Shown here piece after piece: positions 33,083 through 44,146 of a stretch of DNA of 64,000 bases. A program made the position numbers and the translations under genes. Source of the stretch: Eubacterium multiforme (GTDB lineage Bacteria > Bacillota > Clostridia > Clostridiales > Clostridiaceae); NCBI RefSeq assembly GCF_030813415.1, contig NZ_JAUSUF010000004.1, positions 1 to 64,000 on the forward strand. The letters are read 5' to 3'. The notes beneath the pieces were generated by a model. It saw only the letters and a program-made list of their open reading frames with translations. It searched no databases and was not told the DNA's origin. Position 1 is the stretch's first letter, and each line of letters opens with the position of its first letter.

Positions 33083-33856
33083 ATGTATGGAGAAGATTTT
33101 AGTAAGTTATTAGCATTATCAAAAAAGAAATTAAACTTTTTAAATAATAATAAAAAGGGATATTTAATAAGTGCTGTACTTGCAGGTCTTTTTGTGGGAT
33201 TTGGAATAATGCTCGCTTTTACAGTGGGTGGAACATTAAATGAGGTTCAATCACCATTTACTAAAGTAGTTATGGGACTATCATTTTCAGTTGCATTATC
33301 ATTAATTATTTTTGCAGGGGCTGAGCTCTTTACAGGAAATAATTTAGTTATGGCTTCAGGCTATTTAGGGGAAGAAGTTAAAATCAAAGGTGTTTTAATA
33401 GTATGGATTATAAGTTATTTAGGAAATTTTCTTGGATCGATTTTAGCAGCTTTTCTTTATTATGCATCTGGACTTTGGAGAGGAACTTCAGGAGAATATA
33501 TAGCAACTACTGCTATGTCAAAAATTAATGTTTTACCTAATGAATTATTTATAAGGGGAATTCTTTGTAACACCTTAGTATGTTTAGCAGTTTGGTGTTC
33601 CTATAGAATGAAAGAAGAGTCTGGAAAAATATTATTAATGTCACTTTGTATATATGTGTTTGTAGCTGTTGGTTTTGAACATAGCATTGCTAATATGACA
33701 TTATTAATAATAGGATATCTTGTTCCTTATGGTAATGTTACTTTAGTTGGAATTTTGTACAACCTATTTATAGTAACATTAGGAAATATTGTAGGAGGAG
33801 TATGTTTTGTTGCAATCCCATATTATATGATTTCAAGAATTAAAAAAGCTCATTAG
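33083..33856 (+). CDS. FNT-family channel, probable hydrosulfide channel of the asr operon
   Basis: This 257-residue six-helix protein belongs to the formate/nitrite transporter family: GLFVGFGIMLAFTVGG at helix 1, FAGAELFTGNNLVMASGYL, and GILCNTLVCLAVWCSYRMKEESGKI. An FNT member next to asrABC in Clostridioides difficile was characterised as a hydrosulfide (HS-) channel, so export of the sulfide made by AsrABC is the best guess. AAGGAGG precedes ATG 33083, which is preferred over the longer in-frame reading from 33026. asrA follows after 13 bases. Confidence 0.87.
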   Translation: MYGEDFSKLLALSKKKLNFLNNNKKGYLISAVLAGLFVGFGIMLAFTVGGTLNEVQSPFTKVVMGLSFSVALSLIIFAGAELFTGNNLVMASGYLGEEVKIKGVLIVWIISYLGNFLGSILAAFLYYASGLWRGTSGEYIATTAMSKINVLPNELFIRGILCNTLVCLAVWCSYRMKEESGKILLMSLCIYVFVAVGFEHSIANMTLLIIGYLVPYGNVTLVGILYNLFIVTLGNIVGGVCFVAIPYYMISRIKKAH

Positions 33857-33869
33857 GAAGGAGTTTATT

Positions 33870-34889
33870 ATGGGATTTAAAATTAGAACTAAAGATGTGG
33901 ATAGTGTTTTTGAAAAAATATCAAATAGCTACAAAGTAGTAGCTCCAGTTTTGGTAAAAGGTATAGGAAGATCCTCAGAAACAGATATAGTAAGATACGA
34001 GGAAGTTAAAAAATTAGAGGAAATAGAATTTGATAAAAAGTCAGATTACTCATACAAGGAAGCTATACTTCCTATTACTCAAACATTATTTTTCTTTACT
34101 GAAGATGAATACACAGAACCAAAAACTTCAGAAAAGCCTCAAATAATATTTGTAAGAAGTTGTGATTTGCACGGAGTAAGAAGAGTTGATGATATATATT
34201 TAAGAAATGGCTTTGAGGACCCTTATTACAAAAAGATAAGAGAAAATGTAAAGTTTATTCTTATTGGCTGTGAAAAAAGTTTTGATAACTGTTTCTGCGT
34301 AAATATGGGAAGTAATAAGTCAGATAATTATGATGCTTACTTAAAAATTGAAGATGGTTATGTTTACTTAGACATTAAGGATGAAGAATTAAAGGAATAC
34401 TTTAATGAAGCTCCAAAAATGGAAATGGAAGTTAAACCAGATTATGTTACAGAAAATAAAGTTAAAGTTAATATACCAAATAACTTAAGTCTAGATATTA
34501 TAGATTCTAAAATGTGGGATGAATACTCAGAAAGATGTATAGCTTGTGGAAGATGTACATTTGTTTGTCCAACTTGTACTTGTAATTCAATGCAAGATAT
34601 CTACTACAGTGATAATGAAAATGTAGGAGAGAGAAGAAGAGTTTGGGCTTCATGTCAAGTTCCAGAATATACAACAATGGCAGGTGGTCATGAATTTAGA
34701 AAACCTAATGGTCAAAAGATGAGATTTAAAATCATGCATAAGGTTTATGACTATAAGAAAAGATTTGGATATCATATGTGCGTTGGCTGTGGAAGATGCG
34801 ATGATATATGTCCAGAATATATAAGTGTGCCAGGATGTATAAATAAATTACAAGATGCAATGGATGAGGTGACTACAAATGACAAATAA
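33870..34889 (+). CDS. asrA: Anaerobic sulfite reductase subunit A (Fe-S protein)
   Basis: The 339-residue AsrA is the electron-entry Fe-S subunit. Two ferredoxin motifs lie at the C-terminus: CIACGRCTFVCPTC (about residue 222) and CVGCGRCDDICPEY (about 304). The N-terminal part matches the AsrA/HydB-type domain with RSCDLHGVRRVDDIYLRNG. AAGGAGT precedes the ATG. Its end overlaps the start of asrB by 11 bases. Confidence 0.93.
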   Translation: MGFKIRTKDVDSVFEKISNSYKVVAPVLVKGIGRSSETDIVRYEEVKKLEEIEFDKKSDYSYKEAILPITQTLFFFTEDEYTEPKTSEKPQIIFVRSCDLHGVRRVDDIYLRNGFEDPYYKKIRENVKFILIGCEKSFDNCFCVNMGSNKSDNYDAYLKIEDGYVYLDIKDEELKEYFNEAPKMEMEVKPDYVTENKVKVNIPNNLSLDIIDSKMWDEYSERCIACGRCTFVCPTCTCNSMQDIYYSDNENVGERRRVWASCQVPEYTTMAGGHEFRKPNGQKMRFKIMHKVYDYKKRFGYHMCVGCGRCDDICPEYISVPGCINKLQDAMDEVTTNDK

Positions 34890-35673
34890 TGATTATATAC
34901 CATTTTCTTCAAAGATATTAGAAGTAATTGAACATACAGATATAGAATATACATTTAGAATGGAATTTAAAGGTGATGTAAAACCTGGACAATTTTTTGA
35001 AGTTTCAATACCAAGATATGGTGAAGCACCAATTTCCGTAAGTGGTATTGGAGAAAACTTTGTTGACTTAACTATAAGAAGAGTTGGTAAAGTTACTAAT
35101 GAAATATTCAAAAATTATGTTGGAGATAAATTATTTATGAGAGGACCATATGGAAATGGTTTTGACTTAGATATTTATAAAGGTAAAGAACTAGTAGTTG
35201 TTGCTGGAGGAACAGGTTTATCACCAGTTAGAGGCGTTGTAGATTACTTTGCAGAAAATACTTCTGAAAATAAGGGAACAACTTTAATTACAGGATTTAA
35301 AAGCCCTAAAGATATGCTTTTTAAAGAAGATTTAAAAAAGTGGGATGAAAAAATAAATTTAATAGTTACAGTTGATTCAGCAGAAGAAGGATACAAAGGG
35401 CATACAGGACTTGTAACTAAATTTATTCCTGAACTTGAAATTAAAGATAAAGAAAATGTTCAAATAATAGTTGTAGGACCACCTATGATGATGAAGTTTA
35501 CTGTTATGGAATTTTTAAAACTTGGAATAAAAGAAGAAAACATATGGATTTCACAAGAAAGAAAAATGTGCTGTGGACTTGGAAAGTGCGGTCACTGCAA
35601 GATTGATGACACATATATATGTTTAGATGGACCAGTTTTCAATTATACAAAAGGTAAACTTTTAAGGGATTAG
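34879..35673 (+). CDS. asrB: Anaerobic sulfite reductase subunit B (FAD/NAD reductase)
   Basis: The 264-residue AsrB resembles ferredoxin-NAD(P) reductases: flavin-binding RMEFKGDVKPGQFFEVSIPRYGEAPISVS, NAD-binding VVAGGTGLSPVRGV and VVGPPMMMKFTV, and a C-terminal [2Fe-2S] site CCGLGKCGHCKIDDTYIC. It passes NADH electrons to AsrA and AsrC. Its ATG lies within the last codons of asrA, so translation is coupled. Confidence 0.94.
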   Translation: MTNNDYIPFSSKILEVIEHTDIEYTFRMEFKGDVKPGQFFEVSIPRYGEAPISVSGIGENFVDLTIRRVGKVTNEIFKNYVGDKLFMRGPYGNGFDLDIYKGKELVVVAGGTGLSPVRGVVDYFAENTSENKGTTLITGFKSPKDMLFKEDLKKWDEKINLIVTVDSAEEGYKGHTGLVTKFIPELEIKDKENVQIIVVGPPMMMKFTVMEFLKLGIKEENIWISQERKMCCGLGKCGHCKIDDTYICLDGPVFNYTKGKLLRD

Positions 35674-35688
35674 GAGGGGAAAACTTAT

Positions 35689-36663
35689 ATGGATATAAAT
35701 ACAAAAAAACTTAAGAAAAATGCATTTAGAGTAACTAAAAGAAGAGGATATACTGCTTCAAGAGTAAGAGTTCCAGGTGGACGTTTAGATGCTAAATATT
35801 TAGTGATGATTCAAGAAATCGCAAATAAATATGGAAGTGGAATAGTTAATATTACAACTAGACAAGGATTTGAAATTCCAGATATAAAAATGGAAGATAT
35901 AGATAATGTTAATAAAATGCTTCAACCAATAATTGAAGGTCTTGGTATAAATCAAGAAGTTCCTGGAAAAGGATATACAGCAGCAGGAACAAGAAATGTT
36001 ACATCATGTGTTGGAAATAATTTTTGTCCATTTGCAAACTATAACACAACTAATTTTGCAAAAAAAATAGAAGATGCTATTTTCCCAAATGATCTTCATT
36101 TTAAAATTGCCCTTACAGGATGTCCAAATGATTGTGCAAAGGTAAGAATGCATGATTTCGGAATAATGGGTATGACAGAGCCACATTATGATTCATACAG
36201 ATGTGTAAGCTGTCAGGCTTGTGTTAAAGCTTGTAAGAAAAAAGCAACTGGAGCATTAACTTTTGAAAACTATAAAGTAAAAAGAGATGCAAGTAAGTGT
36301 ATAGGATGTGGAGAATGTGTAATGGCATGTCCTACAAGAGCTTGGACTAGAAGTGATAAAAAATATTATAGACTTACACTTATGGGAAGAACAGGTAAGA
36401 AAAATCCAAGACTTGGAGAAGATTTCTTAATATGGGCTGATGAAGAGAGCATAATAAAAATTATATTAAATACTTATAAGTATGTTGCAGAATATATTGA
36501 TAAAAATGCACCAGGTGGAAAAGAACACATTGGATATATTATAGATAGAACAGGTTTTATGGAATGGAAAAAATGGGCCTTAGAAGGAGTAGAACTTTCA
36601 GATAAAGTTATTGTAAAAGATAATATTTATTGGGGAAACGGAATAAAGTATCCAAATATCTAG
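35689..36663 (+). CDS. asrC: Anaerobic sulfite reductase subunit C (siroheme subunit)
   Basis: The 324-residue AsrC is the catalytic subunit that reduces sulfite to sulfide. Siroheme/[4Fe-4S] ligands are in TSCVGNNFCPFAN and TGCPNDCAKVR, followed by two ferredoxin motifs CVSCQACVKAC and CIGCGECVMACP. AGGAGGGG precedes ATG 35689. The genes for siroheme synthesis start 239 bases downstream, after a terminator. Confidence 0.94.
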   Translation: MDINTKKLKKNAFRVTKRRGYTASRVRVPGGRLDAKYLVMIQEIANKYGSGIVNITTRQGFEIPDIKMEDIDNVNKMLQPIIEGLGINQEVPGKGYTAAGTRNVTSCVGNNFCPFANYNTTNFAKKIEDAIFPNDLHFKIALTGCPNDCAKVRMHDFGIMGMTEPHYDSYRCVSCQACVKACKKKATGALTFENYKVKRDASKCIGCGECVMACPTRAWTRSDKKYYRLTLMGRTGKKNPRLGEDFLIWADEESIIKIILNTYKYVAEYIDKNAPGGKEHIGYIIDRTGFMEWKKWALEGVELSDKVIVKDNIYWGNGIKYPNI

Positions 36664-36722
36664 ATAGTTTAAAATTTAACATAGTTAATAACTTATATAA
36701 AATATAATATAATATTATTTGA

Positions 36723-36785
36723 ATATCACTAGAATTTGATTTACAATTTAAGTTGAAAGTCGATAATTCTAGTGATATTTTTTAT
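36723..36785 (+). terminator. Terminator after asrC
   Basis: ATATCACTAGAATT pairs with AATTCTAGTGATAT around a 27-base loop and is followed by TTTTTTATT. Confidence 0.85.
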
Positions 36786-36901
36786 TATATAAAAAATAAT
36801 AGAAGATAAATAGGAATAGTTGTATAATAATGAAATGTAGTTTTGTGTAGGTAAATAAAAATTTACAATTTTTTTATATAAATTTTTAATGGAGTGAGAG
36901 T

Positions 36902-38101
36902 ATGATATCAGTTTTAGGAATACAAAAAAATATTCCGTTGCAAATAAGAGAAAAATTCTCTATAAAGCAAAAGGTAAAAGAAAAGGCCATGAAGGAACTT
37001 AAAAATAGCTTAGATGAAATAGTTATTTTAAATACTTGTAATAGAACAGAAATTTATTTTAAGCATTCTTTAAAGGAAGAAGAAGCATTAAAAAAAATTT
37101 TTGAAGTTTTAGAATGGGACGAAAATTTAAGAGAATATATTTTTTATATAACAGGAGATAGTGCTGCAAAGCACTTATTTAAGGTTATCTGTGGGTTTCA
37201 TTCAAAAATATTAGGAGAAGATCAAATTTTAGGTCAGGTTAAAGATGCATATATGGAAGCACTTGAATTTGGAACAGTTAATTTAGAACTTCAAAGATTA
37301 TTTCAAGAAGCAATAACTTGTGGCAAGAAGTTTAGAAATGAAGCTAAACTTTATGAAATACCTGTATCATCAGCTTCAATAGCAGTTAATAAAGGAATCA
37401 GTAATGAATGTAAAAGCTTCATGGTACTTGGACATGGAGAAGTTGGAAAACTTGTAGTTAAGCATTTATTATCACATAATACTGAAGAAATAATTATTGC
37501 TGTTAGGAATAAAGAATCTTTAAATTATGAAGAATATGAGAATATTAAGATTATTGGCTTTAATGAAAGAGAAGAATACATTAATAAGGTAGACTCAATA
37601 ATATCTTGTACATCAGCACCTCATACTGTAATTACTAAAAATGAAATTAGGGAAGATGGGAAAGAATTATTAATTTTTGATTTAGCTCTTCCAAGGGATG
37701 TTAGTGAGGAAGTTAAAGATATTGATAGAGTTTCTGTTTATAATATAGATGAAATTAGTAAGGTAGATGATGAAAATAAAGACCTTAGAAAAGACAGAAT
37801 GTATGAATATTATTATTTAATAGATGAATATTTGGATAGTTACAACAAGTGGAGAAGTCTTAGGGAAGTTACTCCTTATATAAGAGACTTTAAAAAACAT
37901 GGAGACGAAATATATAAAAAAAGATACGATACTTTTAAAAATAAAGAAGGTAAAGAAGATAAGCTTGTAAAAATGCTTATGAAAAGTACTTCAGATGCTT
38001 ATGTAAATAGAGCCATAGAAACTTTAAAAGAGGAAACTATAAGAGGATGTGGAAAAGAGTGTATGAGAATTCTAGAAAAGATATTCATAGAGAAGAATTA
38101 G
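36902..38101 (+). CDS. hemA: Glutamyl-tRNA reductase
   Basis: HemA makes glutamate-1-semialdehyde, the first step of C5 tetrapyrrole synthesis. The 399-residue protein has the catalytic Cys in LNTCNRTEIY (about 48), GFHSKILGEDQILGQVKDAY, the NADPH-binding LGHGEVGKLVVKHL and ISCTSAPH. GGAGTGAG precedes the ATG. It opens a seven-gene operon leading to siroheme. Bases 36786-36901 must hold the promoter but I cannot assign one confidently. Confidence 0.93.
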   Translation: MISVLGIQKNIPLQIREKFSIKQKVKEKAMKELKNSLDEIVILNTCNRTEIYFKHSLKEEEALKKIFEVLEWDENLREYIFYITGDSAAKHLFKVICGFHSKILGEDQILGQVKDAYMEALEFGTVNLELQRLFQEAITCGKKFRNEAKLYEIPVSSASIAVNKGISNECKSFMVLGHGEVGKLVVKHLLSHNTEEIIIAVRNKESLNYEEYENIKIIGFNEREEYINKVDSIISCTSAPHTVITKNEIREDGKELLIFDLALPRDVSEEVKDIDRVSVYNIDEISKVDDENKDLRKDRMYEYYYLIDEYLDSYNKWRSLREVTPYIRDFKKHGDEIYKKRYDTFKNKEGKEDKLVKMLMKSTSDAYVNRAIETLKEETIRGCGKECMRILEKIFIEKN

Positions 38102-38109
38102 ATTACATT

Positions 38110-38730
38110 ATGCTTTCTCTTTTTTCAAAAAAAATAAATGTTTTAATAATAGGTGGAGGAAATGCAGCTTTTATAAAGGCTAAAACCTTCTTAAATAATG
38201 GTTGTAATGTATATATAGTAGCTAAAGAAATAAAAGAAGATTTTTTTAGCTTAGAGTATAAAAATTTAAATTTAATAGAAGGTGAATATGATAAAAGTTT
38301 TTTAACAAAAAAACATATTGTTGTTATTGCTATTGATGATGATAGAATTATAAGTGAGATAACTTATGATTGTGAAGCCTTAGATAAATTATATATAAAT
38401 TGTAAAAGGCCAAAGGAGGGAGTATGCATCCTTCCAATGAATATAAAAACCAATGAAACAACAATAGGAATTAATACCTTAAGAGGAAATCCAAAGGCTT
38501 CAAGAATGATGGGAAATTATATTTTAAATGAAGCTAAACATTGGGATAATTTTATAAAAGTAACATCTATTATAAGAAACAATGTAAAAGATATTAAAGA
38601 AAAAAAGAAGGAAGTATTAGATTTTATAATAAGTGATGATTTTAAATACTTTGTAAGTAAGGGAAAGGAAGAGCTTACCTTAAAACTATTTTATGAAGAA
38701 AATTTAGTTAATAAATTATTTAAGGATTAA
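38110..38730 (+). CDS. Precorrin-2 dehydrogenase / sirohydrochlorin-forming protein (Met8/SirC-like)
   Basis: This protein of 206 residues begins [31 protein letters not shown], an NAD-binding Rossmann motif as in the CysG N-terminal domain. [17 protein letters not shown]-like residues ([16 protein letters not shown]) match the siroheme-synthase middle domain. It oxidises precorrin-2 to sirohydrochlorin. The start is uncertain: no good ribosome site precedes ATG 38110, and in-frame ATG 38047 and GTG 38059 lie inside hemA; the Rossmann start supports 38110. Confidence 0.85.
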   Translation: MLSLFSKKINVLIIGGGNAAFIKAKTFLNNGCNVYIVAKEIKEDFFSLEYKNLNLIEGEYDKSFLTKKHIVVIAIDDDRIISEITYDCEALDKLYINCKRPKEGVCILPMNIKTNETTIGINTLRGNPKASRMMGNYILNEAKHWDNFIKVTSIIRNNVKDIKEKKKEVLDFIISDDFKYFVSKGKEELTLKLFYEENLVNKLFKD

Positions 38731-38743
38731 GCAAGGTGAAATA

Positions 38744-39634
38744 ATGAAATTTATTGTAGCAACAAGAAAATCTAAACTAGCTCAAGTTCAAGCAGAGAGA
38801 GTTATGGAACTTTTAAAAGAAAAAAATATAGAGTCTGAAAAACTTTTAGTTGTAACAGAAGGTGATAGAAGACTTGATATAACTTTAAGTAAAATTGGTG
38901 GAAAAGGACTATTTGTTAAAGAAATTGAACAAAAAATGCTAGATGGAGAGGCTGATCTTGCTGTTCATAGTATGAAGGATGTTCCTCATGAATTATTAGA
39001 GGAATTTGAACTTGTATGTACTCCTGAAAGAGAAGATATTAGAGATGTATTTATATCAGCTAATAATGTTCCTTTTAAGGATTTAAAAGAAGGTGCTGTT
39101 ATTGGAACTAGCAGCATGAGAAGAGTAGCTATGCTTAAAGAAATTAGAAGTGATTTAAAAATAGTTCCAATTAGAGGAAATGTTCAAACTAGACTTAAAA
39201 AGATGAAAGAAGAAAATATGGACGGAATAATACTTGCAGCAGCTGGTCTTAAAAGATTAAAGATGGAAGATATAATAACTGATTATTTTGATCCAAAGGT
39301 CTTTCTTCCAGCAGTAGGTCAAGGTGCATTAGGAATAGAATGTTTAAAATCTTTTAGACATAAAGATATTTTAGAATCCCTTAATGATGAAAGAACAAAA
39401 ATAGAAGTATTAGGGGAAAGAAGCTTTATGAAAGCTTTAGGTGGAGATTGTCATAGTATGATAGGAGTTTATTCTGAAATAAAGGATGATGATATCTATA
39501 TGATAGGAACATTTTTAGTTGATGGAAAAGTAGTAAGAAAAGATATAGTTGGAAGTAAGTATGATAGTGAAGAGTTAGGAAGAAGATTAGCATATAAAAT
39601 ACTAGGGAAAAGTCTAGGAGGTAAAAATGAGTAA
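38744..39634 (+). CDS. hemC: Hydroxymethylbilane synthase (porphobilinogen deaminase)
   Basis: HemC joins four porphobilinogens into hydroxymethylbilane. The 296-residue protein shows [43 protein letters not shown] and the dipyrromethane-cofactor cysteine in LGGDCHS (about 235). GGTGAAATA spacing indicates a modest ribosome site; it starts 13 bases after the precorrin-2 dehydrogenase gene and overlaps the next gene by 8 bases. Confidence 0.94.
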   Translation: MKFIVATRKSKLAQVQAERVMELLKEKNIESEKLLVVTEGDRRLDITLSKIGGKGLFVKEIEQKMLDGEADLAVHSMKDVPHELLEEFELVCTPEREDIRDVFISANNVPFKDLKEGAVIGTSSMRRVAMLKEIRSDLKIVPIRGNVQTRLKKMKEENMDGIILAAAGLKRLKMEDIITDYFDPKVFLPAVGQGALGIECLKSFRHKDILESLNDERTKIEVLGERSFMKALGGDCHSMIGVYSEIKDDDIYMIGTFLVDGKVVRKDIVGSKYDSEELGRRLAYKILGKSLGGKNE

Positions 39635-41096
39635 GGCATATATTATTGGAACAGGTCCTGGAGATGAGGAACTTTTAACACTTAAGGGAAAGAGAGTTTT
39701 AGGAGAATGTACAGCAGTACTTTATGATAGATTAGTATCAAATAATATATTAAATCATTTAAATGATGATTGTGAAATATATTATTGTGGAAAGGAACCA
39801 GGTGCTCATTACAAAACACAAGAAGAAATAAATGAAATGATTGTGTCTTTGGCAAAGAAGGGTCATATAGTTGGTAGAATAAAGGGTGGAGACCCTTATG
39901 TATTTGGAAGAGGTGGAGAGGAAGTATTAGCTCTTAAAGAAGCAGGAATAGAATTTGAAGTAATTCCTGGAGTAACTTCTCCAATTGCCGTTTTAAATTA
40001 TGCAGGAATTCCTATAACTCATAGAGGAATAGCACAAAGTTTTCATATAGTTACTGGAATGTCAGCTAAAAATTTAAATGTAAACTTTAAAGCTTTAGCT
40101 GAAGAAAATGGAACATTAGTATTTATGATGAGCCTTTCAAATATAGATTTTATTGCAAGTGAACTTATTAAGTATGGAAAAGATAAAGATACAAAAGCCG
40201 CTGTAGTAATGAGAGGAACTTCATCAAAGCAAAAAAAGGTTATTGGAACTTTAGAAAATATTTCTAAGAAGGCAAAGGAAGCAAAGCTTAAATCTCCTTG
40301 TATAATAGTTGTTGGAGATGTTGTTTCATTAGAAAATGAACTATCATGGTATGAAAAGAAGCCTTTATTTGGGAAAAATATATGTGTAACACGTTCAAGA
40401 TCCCAATCAGAAAATTTAAAAATAAAGTTAAAAGATTTAGGTGCTGAAGTTACTGAAATAAATTCAATTGCTATAAAAGATACTAGTAGTAATTTAGATA
40501 ATTATAAAAATAATATTGAAGAGTATGATCATATTCTTTTTACATCAGTAAATGGAGTTAATGTATTTTTTGATTATTTAATTAGAGAAAAGATTGATGT
40601 AAGAAGAATAAAAGGAAAGTGTTCAGTAGTTGGAAAGGCAACTAGAAAGGCTCTAGAAAGTAGAGGCTTTATTCCATTTAAAACAGCAAAGGAATTTTTA
40701 GGAGAAGGTCTTTTAAAAGAAATAGCACCTTATGTTAAAAAAGAAGAAAAAGTTCTTATATTATCATCATCAAAAGGCAGAAACCTTTTAAATGATGAAC
40801 TTTCAAAACTTGGAGCAGAAGTTACAAGAGTTAACATATATGATGTTGTAGTAGGAAATGTAAAAAATGAAAAAGTATTTGATGAGGTAGATGCAGTATT
40901 ATTTACATCCCCATCAACTTTTGAAAATATGAAGGAAATAGTTGGACTTGATAAAATAAAAGAAAAAATTTGCATTGCAATTGGGCCTATAACTAATAAG
41001 GCATTAGAAAAGGACGGAATAAATGCTTTTGTTTGCAAAGAACATTCAGAAGATGGCTTTTTAAAAGAGATAGAAAATATGTTGAAGGAAGTGTAA
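39627..41096 (+). CDS. cobA-hemD: Fused uroporphyrinogen-III methyltransferase / uroporphyrinogen-III synthase
   Basis: Residues 1-240 are a SUMT (CobA) domain: [63 protein letters not shown]. Residues 250-485 are a HemD domain: [48 protein letters not shown]. The fusion cyclises hydroxymethylbilane and then methylates uroporphyrinogen III to precorrin-2, the branch away from protoheme. AGGAGG lies upstream within hemC. Such fusions are common in clostridia. Confidence 0.94.
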   Translation: MSKAYIIGTGPGDEELLTLKGKRVLGECTAVLYDRLVSNNILNHLNDDCEIYYCGKEPGAHYKTQEEINEMIVSLAKKGHIVGRIKGGDPYVFGRGGEEVLALKEAGIEFEVIPGVTSPIAVLNYAGIPITHRGIAQSFHIVTGMSAKNLNVNFKALAEENGTLVFMMSLSNIDFIASELIKYGKDKDTKAAVVMRGTSSKQKKVIGTLENISKKAKEAKLKSPCIIVVGDVVSLENELSWYEKKPLFGKNICVTRSRSQSENLKIKLKDLGAEVTEINSIAIKDTSSNLDNYKNNIEEYDHILFTSVNGVNVFFDYLIREKIDVRRIKGKCSVVGKATRKALESRGFIPFKTAKEFLGEGLLKEIAPYVKKEEKVLILSSSKGRNLLNDELSKLGAEVTRVNIYDVVVGNVKNEKVFDEVDAVLFTSPSTFENMKEIVGLDKIKEKICIAIGPITNKALEKDGINAFVCKEHSEDGFLKEIENMLKEV

Positions 41097-41104
41097 TAAA
41101 CAAA

Positions 41105-42067
41105 ATGAGAAGAGGAAGAAGATTAAGAACAGATGAAAATGTTAGGAGTTTAGTTAGAGAAACTATATTAAACCCAGAAGATTTTATTTTCCCAATATTT
41201 GTTGTTGAAGGAGAAGGTATAAAGCATGAAATTGAATCATTAGCAGGAATATATCATTATTCAGTTGATATGCTAGATGAAGTAATCAAAGAAACTGTAG
41301 ACCTTGGAATTAAAGGTGTAATGTTATTTGGAATACCAAATCATAAGGATTGCTGCGGTAGTGAAGCTTATGCAGAAAATGGAATAGTTCAAAAGGCTGT
41401 AAGAAGAATAAGAGAATTAACTGATGATCTTTTAGTTGTTACTGATGTTTGTATGTGTGAATATACAGATCATGGACATTGTGGAATTATTCATGATGGA
41501 GATGTTGATAATGATGAAACATTAGATTATTTATGTAAGATAGCAGTATCTCATGCAAAGGCAGGTTCTCAAATGATAGCACCATCAGATATGATGGATG
41601 GAAGAGTATATAGAATAAGAGAAGCTTTAGATGAAGCTGGATTTAAAAATGTGCCAATAATGAGTTATTCAGCAAAATATTGTTCAGCATTTTATGGACC
41701 ATTTAGAGCAGCAGCAAATTCAGCACCATCCTTTGGTAATAGAAAAACATATCAAATGGATCCTGCAAATAGAAGGGAAGCTTTAAAGGAAGTTTTATAT
41801 GATATTGAAGAAGGTGCAGATATTGTTATGGTTAAACCTGCTCTTTCATATTTAGATATAATAAGAGAAGTTAGAAATTCAGTAAATACTCCTGTATGTG
41901 CTTATAATGTAAGTGGAGAATATGCAATGGTTAAGGCTGCTGGCAAAATGGGATTAATTGATGAAGATAGAATAATTTTAGAAAGTTTAACATCAATGAA
42001 AAGAGCAGGAGCAGATATAATAATTACTTATCATGCATTAGAAGCTGCAAAGCTTTTAAGAAAATAG
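41105..42067 (+). CDS. hemB: Porphobilinogen synthase (delta-aminolevulinate dehydratase)
   Basis: HemB condenses two aminolevulinates. The 320-residue protein starts [17 protein letters not shown] and has the zinc-site cysteines in [15 protein letters not shown], the Schiff-base lysines in [16 protein letters not shown] and [11 protein letters not shown] longer reading from 41033 exists inside the preceding gene, but homology begins at 41105; GGAAG is 13 bases away, so expression may depend on coupling. Confidence 0.93.
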   Translation: MRRGRRLRTDENVRSLVRETILNPEDFIFPIFVVEGEGIKHEIESLAGIYHYSVDMLDEVIKETVDLGIKGVMLFGIPNHKDCCGSEAYAENGIVQKAVRRIRELTDDLLVVTDVCMCEYTDHGHCGIIHDGDVDNDETLDYLCKIAVSHAKAGSQMIAPSDMMDGRVYRIREALDEAGFKNVPIMSYSAKYCSAFYGPFRAAANSAPSFGNRKTYQMDPANRREALKEVLYDIEEGADIVMVKPALSYLDIIREVRNSVNTPVCAYNVSGEYAMVKAAGKMGLIDEDRIILESLTSMKRAGADIIITYHALEAAKLLRK

Positions 42068-42080
42068 GAGGAAGTTTATT

Positions 42081-43367
42081 ATGAATAATAAAGAAATATT
42101 TGAAGAATCAAAAAAATATATGCCAGGTGGAGTTAATAGTCCTGTAAGATCATTTCAAAGTGTTGGAATAAATCCTCCAATAATAAAAGAAGGAAATGGC
42201 GTAATAATAAAAGATGAAGAAGGAAATGAATATATAGATTTTGTTTTAGCTTGGGGTCCATTAATACTTGGACACTGCGATAAAGATGTAGTTAAAGCTA
42301 TAAAGGATGAGGCAGAAATTGCATTAGCTTTTGGAGCACCAACTAAACTTGAACTTGATTTAAGTAAATTTATGTGTGAAAACTTAGAAACTGTAGATAT
42401 GATAAGAATGGTTAACTCAGGTACAGAAGCTACAATGAGTGCTATAAAACTTGCTAGAGGATATACTAAAAAAGATAAAATAGTTAAGTTTGCAGGATGC
42501 TATCATGGACATTTTGATGGATTTTTAGTTGAAGCTGGTTCTGGAGTTTTAACAGAAGGAATAGCAGGTTCTCTTGGAGTTCCAGAAGATAGCATAAAAA
42601 ATACTTTAATTGGAATATATAATGATGAAAAAAGTATGGAAGAGTTATTTGAAAAGTATGGAGATGATATTGCCTGCGTAATAATAGAACCAGTTGCAGG
42701 AAATATGGGAGTTATAAAGGCAAAGGATAGCTTTATAAAAACTCTTAGAAGATTATGTGATGAACATGGAGCACTTTTAATTTTTGATGAGGTTATGAGT
42801 GGATTTAGAGCTGCCTTTAAAGGAGCACAAAGTTTATTTAATGAAAAGCCAGACCTTGTAACTTATGCTAAGATTATGGGCGGTGGACTTCCATGTGGTG
42901 CATACGGTGGAAGAAAAGAAATTATGGAAGAACTTTCTCCACTTGGAGGAGTATATCAAGCAGGAACAATGTCAGGAAATCCAATTGTAATGGCAGCTGG
43001 ACTTGCAACATTAAAGAAATTAAAGAGTGATTTATCTGTATATGATCATATAGAAACTTTAGGAAAGAAGTTTGAAGAAGGAATAGAAGAAATTTCAAAG
43101 AAATATGGAATTGGAACAGTTGTAAATAGAGTAGGTGGAATGATGACTTTATTCTTTACAGATGATTCTAAAATTGAGTCTTATGCAGATGTTAAAAAAT
43201 GTGATGTAGAAAGATTTAAAAGATACTTCCTTCATATGTTAAAGGCAGGATTTAATATAGCACCATCACAATTTGAAGCTGTATTTTTATCAACTAAGCA
43301 TACAGAAGAACATATTGATAAGTTCTTAGAAGCTTTCGAAGGATTTGCAAAGAAGGAAACAAAGTAA
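42081..43367 (+). CDS. hemL: Glutamate-1-semialdehyde 2,1-aminomutase
   Basis: This PLP enzyme converts glutamate semialdehyde to aminolevulinate. The 428-residue protein contains [52 protein letters not shown] and the PLP lysine in [23 protein letters not shown] precedes the ATG. The next gene starts directly after its stop codon. Confidence 0.95.
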   Translation: MNNKEIFEESKKYMPGGVNSPVRSFQSVGINPPIIKEGNGVIIKDEEGNEYIDFVLAWGPLILGHCDKDVVKAIKDEAEIALAFGAPTKLELDLSKFMCENLETVDMIRMVNSGTEATMSAIKLARGYTKKDKIVKFAGCYHGHFDGFLVEAGSGVLTEGIAGSLGVPEDSIKNTLIGIYNDEKSMEELFEKYGDDIACVIIEPVAGNMGVIKAKDSFIKTLRRLCDEHGALLIFDEVMSGFRAAFKGAQSLFNEKPDLVTYAKIMGGGLPCGAYGGRKEIMEELSPLGGVYQAGTMSGNPIVMAAGLATLKKLKSDLSVYDHIETLGKKFEEGIEEISKKYGIGTVVNRVGGMMTLFFTDDSKIESYADVKKCDVERFKRYFLHMLKAGFNIAPSQFEAVFLSTKHTEEHIDKFLEAFEGFAKKETK

Positions 43368-44114
43368 ATGAATAATAAGGCTATTGTTATAGTAGCTTTT
43401 GGAACTGGAAAGGAAGAAGATTTTAACAAATATCTTCTTCCCTTTAAAAAGGATGCCAAAGATAAATATGGTGAAGATTTTGATATATTTATTTCATTAA
43501 CTAGTGAGAAGATGATAGAAAAATTAAATTTAGGCATAAATAACTATGAAGATACCTTAAAAAAATTAAGTTCTTTAAAATACGAAGAAGTTTATGTTGA
43601 AGCACTATATTTTTCAAGGGGAAAAGAATATTCAAAAATTGAATCAATAACAGAAAAGTATAAAGATTTTTTCAAAAGAATTAAAGTAACAAAACCTGTT
43701 TTTGAAGAAAATGAAGATTTAATAGATGAGTACTTTAAAAGTTATAATAATATAATTTTTATATGTCATGGAATTCATGGTTCAAAAAAATCTATAGAAG
43801 AAGATTATATTAAAAAAGCAATGCAAAAAAATAGTAAGGAACAAAACTATGTTGCTTTAATAAATAAAAAAGATAATTATAAAAATCTTGTAAAAACTAT
43901 TAAAGGAGATAAGATTCCTAAGGTAACTATAATACCTATTCTTATTACTAAGGGATATCATTTTAATAATGATGTAATTTCAGATAGTAGTGATAGTTTA
44001 ACTTATTTATTAAAGGAAGAAGGTATTACTGTAGAAATAGTTGATAAAGTATTAGCAGAAAATAATTTTTTTAGAAAATTGATACTTGAAGATTTAAATA
44101 AAATAATTAATTAA
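43368..44114 (+). CDS. cbiK: CbiK-type sirohydrochlorin chelatase
   Basis: The 248-residue protein starts MNNKAIVIVAFGTG and has the CbiK-type histidines in IICHG-like FICHGIHGS (about residue 129) and TKGYHFNNDVISD (about 204). CbiK inserts cobalt in anaerobic cobalamin synthesis but can insert iron. Here it ends an operon that makes sirohydrochlorin and lies next to asrC, so iron insertion to siroheme is plausible. No cobalamin genes are nearby. The sequence is more diverged than its neighbours. It starts 1 base after the hemL stop. Confidence 0.8.
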   Translation: MNNKAIVIVAFGTGKEEDFNKYLLPFKKDAKDKYGEDFDIFISLTSEKMIEKLNLGINNYEDTLKKLSSLKYEEVYVEALYFSRGKEYSKIESITEKYKDFFKRIKVTKPVFEENEDLIDEYFKSYNNIIFICHGIHGSKKSIEEDYIKKAMQKNSKEQNYVALINKKDNYKNLVKTIKGDKIPKVTIIPILITKGYHFNNDVISDSSDSLTYLLKEEGITVEIVDKVLAENNFFRKLILEDLNKIIN

Positions 44115-44146
44115 AAGAAGTGGTTTTAATACCACTTCTTTTTATA
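44113..44146. terminator. Terminator of the siroheme operon
   Basis: AAAAGAAGTGGT and ACCACTTCTTTTT form a clean stem with a T-run; the A-rich left arm also serves the small opposite-strand gene. Confidence 0.9.
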
